Origin: Cyclobacteriaceae bacterium
Lineage (GTDB): Bacteria > Bacteroidota > Bacteroidia > Cytophagales > Cyclobacteriaceae
NCBI GenBank assembly: GCA_016786585.1
Contig: JAEUUI010000008.1
Span: forward strand, 372,001-436,000
Length of the DNA: 64,000 nucleotides
Reading direction: 5' to 3'
In this document: positions 58,178 through 64,000 of the stretch, in pieces
How positions within the stretch are numbered: the stretch's first letter is position 1
Layout of the letters: each line of letters opens with the position of its first letter
Translations under genes and position numbers: made by a program
Notes under the pieces: model-generated
Seen by the model: only the letters and a program-made list of their open reading frames with translations
Told to the model about the DNA's origin: nothing
The model's database searches: none

Positions 58178-59257
58178 TTAGTTCGTTTTTGGGTGCACCG
58201 GAACACCATTATAAAGTTTACTGTCGGCCTTCAGGATAAATTTCTCCTGTCCGCTAAGCCCCGAGAGAATTTCGATCTTTTCGTCATGTGTTTTTCCGGT
58301 CCGAACCCAGCGCAGCAAGGCCGTGTTGCTTTCGCTTACCGTGTAAACACCCACAAGCTGATCTTTGTAAACCAGGGCCGACACGGGAATGAGTGTTGTT
58401 TCGGCTGCCGTTACCGGGACGGCAAAAGCAACTGTTGCTGCCATACCGCCATAAAGATTCTTAGCTTCGGTCATCTGAAGCGCAACCTTCACTCCATACC
58501 GTCCTCCGCTGTAACTTGAAGACGGACTGATCTCCGATACCTTACCGTTTAAACGTTGCCCGTTTGACTTTAGAAAGATGACTGCAGGCATTCCTACTGT
58601 CAGGCTGTTAACATCTGACTCCGCCACCGAAGTGGCTATTTCGAACGTTCCTTTTTTCTCCAGGATCAGCAACGGCATTCCGGGGTTGGCCATAGTTCCT
58701 TCGCTTGCCATCTTTTGTGTTATCACACCTTCGAACGGTGCTGTGATTCGGGTGTACGCGAGCATTGCTTCTGCCTCGCGTTGCATTTGTTTTGCGGCTT
58801 CTGCCTTCGCTTCAATGGAATGGTGGCGCAGTGTCATGTTTTCGAGTTCTTTCTGCGATGCGCTTTGCTGCTTATATAATTCCTGGTATCGGACCAGGTC
58901 TTTCTTCGCATCGGCAAGGGCAGCTTCTGCCTCGGAGACCATCGCTTCGGCTTGTGCTTTTTTAGCGAGGATGTCGTTGCTATTGACCGATATTAAAAGC
59001 TGTCCCTTTTTAACAGCTTCACCGGGTTTTACATGCACGGCCTGTATAAAGCCCATAACACGTGTGCTCAGTATTGCTGTTTCACTTGCACTTACCTGGC
59101 CGCTTGCAGTTATGCCCGTTGTCTTGCTTAAGACAGGAGTTGCCAACGTTACCGGCACCGAGGCTTGCGAATGTTGTTGAACAGGTTTCTCCTCAGAACA
59201 GGAAGCACCCCACACAGTGGTCAGAATTAAAGCGATATAGAAATGGTATGATTTCAT
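58178..59257 (-). CDS. RND efflux periplasmic adaptor (MFP) lipoprotein
   Basis: A 359-residue membrane-fusion protein. Its lipobox (TTVWGASCSEE) anchors it to the inner membrane. The biotinyl-lipoyl-like half reads SASETAILSTRVMGFIQAVH and PGEAVKKGQLLISVNSNDIL; then comes a long coiled-coil hairpin (about 95-160). The second lipoyl half reads RITAPFEGVITQKMASEGTM. It bridges the RND pump and the TolC-type channel. It follows the TolC gene by 9 bp and precedes the RND gene by 24 bp. Confidence 0.95.
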   Translation of the reverse strand: MKSYHFYIALILTTVWGASCSEEKPVQQHSQASVPVTLATPVLSKTTGITASGQVSASETAILSTRVMGFIQAVHVKPGEAVKKGQLLISVNSNDILAKKAQAEAMVSEAEAALADAKKDLVRYQELYKQQSASQKELENMTLRHHSIEAKAEAAKQMQREAEAMLAYTRITAPFEGVITQKMASEGTMANPGMPLLILEKKGTFEIATSVAESDVNSLTVGMPAVIFLKSNGQRLNGKVSEISPSSSYSGGRYGVKVALQMTEAKNLYGGMAATVAFAVPVTAAETTLIPVSALVYKDQLVGVYTVSESNTALLRWVRTGKTHDEKIEILSGLSGQEKFILKADSKLYNGVPVHPKTN

Positions 59258-59266
59258 AAATAATAG

Positions 59267-60574
59267 TTACAGATTTGTGGTAGCAGTTAAGAAATTCAGA
59301 TAGGCGCGTGTTACGGTCAGTTGAAAAACCGCCTGAGCATGGCCAAGCTTTTGTTGAGACACATTAGTCTGCGCTTGTAATAAGTCAGTTGTTGTGACAA
59401 GACCTTGTTCGTGACGGTTCTGTATCAACCGAAGTGCTTCCTGTGCATGCGCTGTTGTTAATGCTTGTTGATTAACCAAATTTTGCGCATCACGTTCCTG
59501 ACGTATAGTCTTGTCAAGTTCTAATTGCGCCTGTTCTTTTTGATAATGTAATTCCTGGGTGGCTTTGTCGCGTTCGATTCTCGCTGTCGCGATCTTGTTT
59601 TTGGTTGCGGTTCCGTTGAAAATTCTCCAGGATAGTTGCGCACCCACCAGGTAAGCGTTTGATCCGAAGCCAAAAGCTTCTGAATCGTTAAACATATATT
59701 CTCCGAATGCATTCAGTTTCGGAACATACGCCATCGTGCTGGACTTTACCACATTGTTGTGTGCCTCAACAACTGCGGCCATCGCGGCAAAGTCTGCCCG
59801 ATTTTCGGGAAGAACTGCGTCTGAAATCAACGGCAAGTCTTGATTGAGTGTATCTGTTGCGTAAATAACGCCAGGCGGTACACCCATTAAGAGACTTAGG
59901 TAATCGGAAGCATTTTTTACATTGCTTTTAGCTTCGTCAAGCTTGGTTTCCATATTTGCAACAAAAACTTTTACCTGGAGTACATCTGATTTCTGCAGAT
60001 ACCCCTGATCAAACCTATTTTGCGCAGCGGCAGATACGGCTTTAGCTGTAACAACAGCTTCTTCCATTACCGTTTCAGCCCGGTGCGCGAGTTGCAATTG
60101 TGCGTAGGCTTTTTCGACTTCTAAACCGATGTATTGTTTCGTTCGCTCATGTTTCAGTTGAAACGCTTCTGCTTGATTTCCTGCAGCTTCGCGCTGATAA
60201 ATCATATCCATATTGAAGATGGGTTGTAACAGTTCAACTTTAGTCATGAAATTTTGTGTTGCGGAAGGATCGTTGAGTAGGGCAGGATTAAAGTCGGTCT
60301 CGGTAATCGCCTGTTGCTGGAGTTTAAACCCGAATGCATTGAGCGGGTTGTTGGTGCTCAGCGCTGTATAACTCAGATTTATCTGAGGCAGGAACACCGC
60401 TTGTGTCTGTCTGACTTTTGCCTTTGAAACTTCGGCATCCAGTTGTGATAGTTTGATTGACCGATTTTGCTGCTGTGCGGCATTTAATGCCTCGTGTAGC
60501 GTGAGGGGTGTTGTCTGGGCGTTTGCCCAGGCAGGGATGAATAATATCAGAATACTTTTTATCAGGGTGTTCAT
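59267..60574 (-). CDS. TolC-family outer-membrane efflux channel
   Basis: A 435-residue exported protein (signal residues 1-19, ending AWANAQ). It has the TolC repeat of long helices and paired strands: TLHEALNAAQQQNRSIKLSQ, PQINLSYTALSTNNP, YLQKSDVLQVKVFVANMETK and LVTTTDLLQAQTNVSQQKLG. It is the first gene of the efflux operon. The promoter upstream has a perfect TAnnTTTG -7 element and a perfect GTGAC-N4-GTCAC box at 60624-60637. Confidence 0.95.
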   Translation of the reverse strand: MNTLIKSILILFIPAWANAQTTPLTLHEALNAAQQQNRSIKLSQLDAEVSKAKVRQTQAVFLPQINLSYTALSTNNPLNAFGFKLQQQAITETDFNPALLNDPSATQNFMTKVELLQPIFNMDMIYQREAAGNQAEAFQLKHERTKQYIGLEVEKAYAQLQLAHRAETVMEEAVVTAKAVSAAAQNRFDQGYLQKSDVLQVKVFVANMETKLDEAKSNVKNASDYLSLLMGVPPGVIYATDTLNQDLPLISDAVLPENRADFAAMAAVVEAHNNVVKSSTMAYVPKLNAFGEYMFNDSEAFGFGSNAYLVGAQLSWRIFNGTATKNKIATARIERDKATQELHYQKEQAQLELDKTIRQERDAQNLVNQQALTTAHAQEALRLIQNRHEQGLVTTTDLLQAQTNVSQQKLGHAQAVFQLTVTRAYLNFLTATTNL

Positions 60575-60593
60575 GTGCCGGAAATAATGTGCA

Positions 60594-60637
60594 CAAAAGT
60601 ATTAGCCATGGCAGGCTGATACTGTGACTACGGTCAC
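60594..60637 (-). promoter_or_regulatory. promoter and Crp-type box of the efflux operon
   Basis: On the minus strand, GTGAC-CGTA-GTCAC (60624-60637) is a perfect inverted repeat. TACTTTTG (60594-60601) fits the Bacteroidota -7 consensus TAnnTTTG. Their centres are exactly 33 bp apart, placing the box near -40, the class II activator position. The TolC gene starts at 60574, 20 bp after the -7 element. Confidence 0.75.
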
Positions 60638-60649
60638 GCTGATGAAAAA

Positions 60650-60681
60650 GAATAAAAAAAAGACAGTGGTTTCACTGTCTT
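60650..60681 (-). terminator. Rho-independent terminator of the rhodanese-DUF6132-DUF983 operon
   Basis: AAGACAGTG-gttt-CACTGTCTT forms a perfect 9-bp stem. Read on the minus strand it is followed by a run of eight T residues (60652-60659 on the plus strand are A). It lies 25 bp past the DUF983 stop codon and just upstream of the efflux operon promoter, insulating the two units. Confidence 0.85.
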
Positions 60682-60705
60682 GAAAAATATAACTCCTGAA
60701 TTTTA

Positions 60706-61086
60706 TTATCGCTTGTCAAAGGATGGATCGTAACGTACAAAAAAGTTGAGGTAAATTACACGTGATAGCCGCAGGGTAACGGGAAACAATCCGATAACCG
60801 CTGCGATGATGGAATACATATATACATCCATGTCCGGATCAAGGAGTACACGCAACGCCACATACACTGTAGTGAAAATCGCGACCTGCAGCGCATAGCT
60901 TACATACATCGCTCCGGAATAAAAAGACGGCTCAAGTTCGAAACGCTGACCGCAGTGACTGCACTTCTCCGGCATTTTCGTAAAGTTCTTCAGATCGTAC
61001 GCACCTGAAACGAATAACGGGCCGGTTTGACATCGCGGACAGGTTTGGTGCACGATGCTGAATAGTTTATTTCCTCTCGGAAGCAT
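60706..61086 (-). CDS. DUF983 membrane protein
   Basis: A 126-residue protein with an N-terminal zinc-ribbon-like part and two membrane helices. The Cys pairs are visible in HQTCPRCQTGPLF and EKCSHCGQRFELEPSFYSGA, both DUF983 hallmarks; helices lie at about 62-82 and 90-110. Function is unknown; family members are often near respiratory or sulfur genes. Its start overlaps the DUF6132 stop region by 20 bp, and a strong terminator follows. Confidence 0.92.
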   Translation of the reverse strand: MLPRGNKLFSIVHQTCPRCQTGPLFVSGAYDLKNFTKMPEKCSHCGQRFELEPSFYSGAMYVSYALQVAIFTTVYVALRVLLDPDMDVYMYSIIAAVIGLFPVTLRLSRVIYLNFFVRYDPSFDKR

Positions 61087-61273
61087 CGCGTTTGGATGTG
61101 AAAAGATTGGCAGTTAAAAGTCCCATCAAGCCACCATACAATGTGCTGTTGACAGGGGAGGATGTAATGGCGCAGGTTCCGGAGACACATCCTATATAGT
61201 TCCAATATTCATAGCCGGCCAAAGCGCCAATCAATATCCCTGCAGCCCACAAATACCATGTTTTCATTTTCAT
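61067..61273 (-). CDS. DUF6132-like small membrane protein
   Basis: A 68-residue protein with two helices (WYLWAAGILIGALAGYEYWN, then STLYGGLMGLLTANLF). A Cys-containing loop, GCVSGTCAITSSPVNSTLYG, is the DUF6132 hallmark and is often seen next to rhodaneses. The two Cys residues could take part in persulfide chemistry, by inference only. Start overlaps the rhodanese stop (ATGA) and its end overlaps the DUF983 start by 20 bp, so the three genes are tightly coupled. Confidence 0.88.
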   Translation of the reverse strand: MKMKTWYLWAAGILIGALAGYEYWNYIGCVSGTCAITSSPVNSTLYGGLMGLLTANLFTSKRDASERK

Positions 61274-61596
61274 GGTGTTACGATTTTTCCGGGCCAGGAA
61301 CTGATACCGCCAGCCAGATTAAGTACGGTAAATCCCGCATCCGCCATGCTCAGGCAAGCCTGCATGCTTCGGCCACCGCTGCGGCAGTAAACAAAATAAG
61401 TTTTTGATTTATCGAGTTCAGCAATTTCGTCATAAAAACTGTTGCTCATCACATCGATATTGATCGCATCGGGAATGAAGCCGGAATTAAACTCGCTTGA
61501 CGTTCGTACATCAAGCAACACTGCCTGGGGTGTGGTACTCAGCCGGGCCTGAAAATCGGCCGCAGTGAGGTTATCGTAATTGCCTATGTCTTCCAT
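61270..61596 (-). CDS. rhodanese-like sulfurtransferase (2)
   Basis: A 108-residue single-domain rhodanese. The catalytic Cys is in TYFVYCRSGGRSMQACLSMA (C-x4-R loop CRSGGRS); LLDVRTSSEFNSGFIPDAIN precedes it. It differs from the first rhodanese in having the CRSGGR loop, common in thiosulfate sulfurtransferases of the PspE/GlpE group. It is the first gene of its operon; the box and promoter lie between its start and the Crp-type gene, with the -7 element about 18 bp upstream of the start codon. Confidence 0.93.
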   Translation of the reverse strand: MEDIGNYDNLTAADFQARLSTTPQAVLLDVRTSSEFNSGFIPDAINIDVMSNSFYDEIAELDKSKTYFVYCRSGGRSMQACLSMADAGFTVLNLAGGISSWPGKIVTP

Positions 61597-61613
61597 GATT
61601 TTTGCTTTTTTTG

Positions 61614-61657
61614 CAAAGTTGTCCGGTGGACAACATGCGTACAGTGACTTTAGTCAC
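61614..61657 (-). promoter_or_regulatory. promoter and Crp-type box of the rhodanese operon
   Basis: On the minus strand, GTGAC-TAAA-GTCAC (61644-61657) is a perfect inverted repeat that overlaps the final stop base of the Crp-type gene. CAACTTTG (61614-61621) is the -7-like element; its centre is exactly 33 bp from the box centre, as at the efflux operon and the DUF2892 operon. The rhodanese start codon is at 61596. Confidence 0.75.
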
Positions 61658-62310
61658 TATGCCATGGTAATACGGATTATTTCATTTCGGGATACAGAAA
61701 TGACTTTTCTGGCCTCCAGTTTCTTAAGTAAGCGGGATATCACTTCGCGTGACGAATTCAGATCGTCAGCAATCTGCTGGTGGGTGATGGTAATCGTATT
61801 TGATTGTATGGAATCAAACTGGCGCCTCAGATAAAATTCAAGTTTTTCGTCCATCGACCGGAAAGCTACCTGATCAATCACCTCCAGCAGTTCCTCAAAG
61901 CGGCTGCGGTATGTTTCGAGCACAAAATAGTACCAGCTTTTGTAGTCTTTCATTAAACTGTCCATGTGCTGGATAGGTATCGCGAGTGCTTTAACCGGAG
62001 TTACGGCAATTGCCTTTACCGCACTGGCTTCGTTTTTTGTAGCACAGATCATTGATAATGCGCAAGCGTTTCCTTTTTCGAGAAAGTAAAGAAAGAATTC
62101 TTCACCGTCATCCCCTTCGCGATAAAGTTTAACACGGCCCTCCAGAATCAGCAGGGAGCTTTTAAAGTACTGCCCCGGGCGCATCATGTTTTCGCCTTCA
62201 GGGAATTCAACGACCTGCCCGATTTTTTCGAGATGGCTGATGAGTTCAGGGTTGAATGTGGGAAAAAGATCGTGAAGTGATGAATGGATGGCTGTGCTTT
62301 CTGTTGGCAT
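61657..62310 (-). CDS. Crp/Fnr-family transcriptional regulator
   Basis: A 217-residue regulator. Residues about 15-130 form the cyclic-nucleotide-binding-like barrel (VVEFPEGENMMRPGQYFKSS, LLILEGRVKLYREGDDGEEF), and a long dimer helix follows. The winged HTH is QQIADDLNSSREVISRLLKK; the recognition helix has R-E-x-x-x-R spacing as in CRP, which reads GTGA. The nucleotide pocket lacks the Arg-Ser pair of CRP, and no Fe-S cysteine quartet is present, so the signal is unknown. Start ATG 62310 (MPTESTAIHSSLHDLF) is preferred to 62370. It is adjacent to its likely targets. Confidence 0.93.
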   Translation of the reverse strand: MPTESTAIHSSLHDLFPTFNPELISHLEKIGQVVEFPEGENMMRPGQYFKSSLLILEGRVKLYREGDDGEEFFLYFLEKGNACALSMICATKNEASAVKAIAVTPVKALAIPIQHMDSLMKDYKSWYYFVLETYRSRFEELLEVIDQVAFRSMDEKLEFYLRRQFDSIQSNTITITHQQIADDLNSSREVISRLLKKLEARKVISVSRNEIIRITMA

Positions 62311-62498
62311 AAACGAATTTACGGAATGAATTTGATACGATTGCTGATACTTACCCGAACTTTGACCCATGGAACGCAGATTGAGGCTTCAATCCCGGGC
62401 GAAATGTTAAATATTTACTTGTGTAAGATTTTGATACAGTTTGTAACTGTTTTTCCATAGCGCTCCCGGTATCTTCATGGCGGCTTTAATTTACCCCT

Positions 62499-62801
62499 AT
62501 GAAAACTGCAACATATAAAAAAGGCGTTCAGGAAATCGTTTCCCGTGCACAGGAAATCAACCCGCAGATCGGTAGCTACCAGGACCACCGGCCGTCAGGT
62601 CCCGACCATTTCCAGATTACGCTGTCAAACGGAACGTTAATCTTGCCACGACTTGTTGCCCAGAATCAGCAGGAATTCCCCGACCAGGTTTCGCGCGACT
62701 GGGTTGCCGAGATCGCGAATACGTTTGAGAAAGGTGCCAGCGAAGCACGTCAGCAAACTGTTTTTGAACGATTCTTAAACCGGTTCAAATCCGGAAAGTA
62801 G
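62499..62801 (+). CDS. small soluble protein of unknown function, 100 residues
   Basis: A 100-residue soluble protein (MKTATYKKGVQEIVSRAQEI at the start). Its middle part reads GPDHFQITLSNGTLILPRLV, and the rest is helical (DWVAEIANTFEKGASEARQQ). No membrane, signal or metal motif is seen, and no family is recognised. It is divergent from the Crp-type gene (188 bp between starts), and an A/T-rich upstream region may hold a promoter that I could not define. Confidence 0.5.
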   Translation: MKTATYKKGVQEIVSRAQEINPQIGSYQDHRPSGPDHFQITLSNGTLILPRLVAQNQQEFPDQVSRDWVAEIANTFEKGASEARQQTVFERFLNRFKSGK

Positions 62802-62989
62802 TTAATCGCACTACTGGTTTGTAAACTGTTAGTTTTAGCCGGATGATTCCTCATCACTAAATACTATTTTCGTGTCGGGCCATCTAATGAAACAGGAATA
62901 GCCGGAAAAAAACGGGTTCTTTCTGCTGAATAGATGGAAGCCGGCCTTAAAAAGTAGTGTACAACCAATTATCCCAATCAGATCGGACA

Positions 62990-64000
62990 ATGAAAATTCA
63001 TCTGTCATTAGTGCGTTGCGCTCGCATGGTTATCATTATTTCTGCGCTGGCGATAATAACGGAAACATTCGCTCAAAACACGATCATCATTAATACAGAT
63101 AAGCCTGGTGTGGTTATCAGTAAACACCTCTACGGTCATTTCGCAGAGCATTTGGGCAGGTGTATTTATGATGGGATGTATATCGGTGAGCAAAATAACC
63201 AGATCAGCCATACCGATGGAGTTCGCAACGATGTTATTGAAGCGCTCCGGAAGTTAAAGGTTCCAAATCTTCGCTGGCCGGGAGGATGTTTTGCAGACAC
63301 GTATCAGTGGAAAGATGGCATTGGCGATAAGGCTAAACGACCGAAAATTGTAAACGTGTGGTGGGGCGGAGTTACTGAAGATAACAGTTTTGGCACGCAC
63401 GACTTTTTGAATTTATGTGAACGCATCGGGGCCGAACCGTATCTGGCAGCCAATGTTGGAAGCGGAACAGTGAAAGATTTTTCAGACTGGGTTCAATACG
63501 TGAACTTTTCAGGAGTGAGTCCGATGTCCGATTTGCGGCAAAAGAACGGTCGCGAAAAACCCTGGAATGTAACGTACTGGGGTGTAGGCAACGAAGCCTG
63601 GGGATGTGGCGGAAATATGAAGCCTGAATATTACGCAAACCTGTACAGGCAGTATGCAACATTTATGACGGGAAGCAATCTGTTTCGCATTGCTTCCGGT
63701 GCTAACTCGTCCGATTATAACTGGACGGAAGTATTGATGCGCGAAATTCCGTTACACCTGCTGGAAGGAGTCGCACTGCATCACTATTCGGTAATTGATT
63801 GGAATAAAAAGGGATCGGCAACTGACTTTAGCGAAGAGCAATATTTCAAAACCATGCAGCGTGCCATGCAGATGGGAGAACTTGTTACAAAGCATGCTGC
63901 GATCATGGATAAATATGATCCGCAACGCAAGGTAGCCCTTGTGGTGGATGAATGGGGTGGGTGGTACGATGTCGAAAAGGGAACCAATCCCGGATTTCTT
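62990..64000 (+). CDS. GH51 alpha-L-arabinofuranosidase, partial at right edge
   Basis: 337 codons are visible before the window ends; the frame continues. Residues 1-28 form a signal peptide (ending ITETFAQ). GH51 blocks are clear: NIDTDKPG-like first strand (TIIINTDKPGVVISKHLYG), HFAEHLGRCIYDGM, NLRWPGGCFADTYQWKDGIG and the acid/base Glu in YWGVGNEAWGCGG. The nucleophile Glu is in ALVVDEWGGWYD near the visible end. It acts on terminal arabinofuranosyl residues of arabinans or arabinoxylans and complements the GH43 genes at 26-28 kb, though 35 kb away. Confidence 0.95.
   Translation, partial: MKIHLSLVRCARMVIIISALAIITETFAQNTIIINTDKPGVVISKHLYGHFAEHLGRCIYDGMYIGEQNNQISHTDGVRNDVIEALRKLKVPNLRWPGGCFADTYQWKDGIGDKAKRPKIVNVWWGGVTEDNSFGTHDFLNLCERIGAEPYLAANVGSGTVKDFSDWVQYVNFSGVSPMSDLRQKNGREKPWNVTYWGVGNEAWGCGGNMKPEYYANLYRQYATFMTGSNLFRIASGANSSDYNWTEVLMREIPLHLLEGVALHHYSVIDWNKKGSATDFSEEQYFKTMQRAMQMGELVTKHAAIMDKYDPQRKVALVVDEWGGWYDVEKGTNPGFL

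Noticed and set aside
62798-62815. AGTAGT/ACTACT hairpin after the 100-residue gene as terminator
   Set aside because: Six-bp stem with a long loop and no T-run.

Overview
The window looks like a chromosomal segment of a free-living member of the Bacteroidota, most likely Cytophagales-like. Seen directly: a SusC/SusD pair, many secreted lipoproteins, PorT-type and FecA-type outer-membrane proteins, promoters of the Bacteroidota TAnnTTTG type, and many small families typical of this phylum (DUF4199, DUF4136, DUF6132, DUF6496, DUF983). The genus is not determinable by eye. No rRNA, tRNA, prophage, insertion sequence or CRISPR array was recognised.

Layout. 0-5 kb: housekeeping and envelope genes (FUSC-like fragment, arfB, an IF2-N-like protein, TspO, SPOR/OmpA protein, glycosyltransferase). 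4.7-8.9 kb (minus): a ku-ligD NHEJ operon continuing through a CinA-type amidase, a SemiSWEET sugar transporter and an overlapping 39-residue membrane microprotein. 9-20 kb: small envelope, stress and regulatory genes, including MscS, a Fpg/Nei glycosylase, a response regulator, DUF4136, Nudix and SDR proteins, and several tiny charged proteins. 20-31.7 kb: a polysaccharide-utilisation locus in which a LacI-type repressor faces susC-susD across a perfect 18-bp palindrome; downstream are two tandem GH43 enzymes, a clan-A hydrolase, galK and an aldose epimerase. A GH51 arabinofuranosidase begins at the right edge. Together these suggest use of arabinose- and galactose-containing plant glycans.

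31.7-39.3 kb: a TonB receptor, then an accessory stretch of orphan genes (35.2-38.1 kb) closed by a 7-bp tandem repeat. 38.2-45.8 kb: a NHL-propeller protein divergent from a PSCyt1/DUF1549/DUF1553 - DUF1501 - DUF2231/cytochrome/LRR operon of planctomycete type. 45.8-49.4 kb: a repeat island with 68-bp double-hairpin repeats, scattered partial copies, orphan genes, and a 16-unit 21-bp tandem repeat abutting a phosphodiesterase gene.

50.6-62.3 kb (minus): a TPR-GAF signalling protein without an ATPase domain, then three operons that appear to form one regulon. These are DUF2892-rhodanese-OsmC; tolC-MFP-RND-PII-like-49 aa-DUF2892; and rhodanese-DUF6132-DUF983. Each has a GTGAC-N4-GTCAC-like box whose centre is exactly 33 bp from the centre of a -7-like element. 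A Crp/Fnr-family gene next to them carries a CRP-like recognition helix. This putative sulfur/efflux regulon is, with the repeat island, the most notable content of the window.
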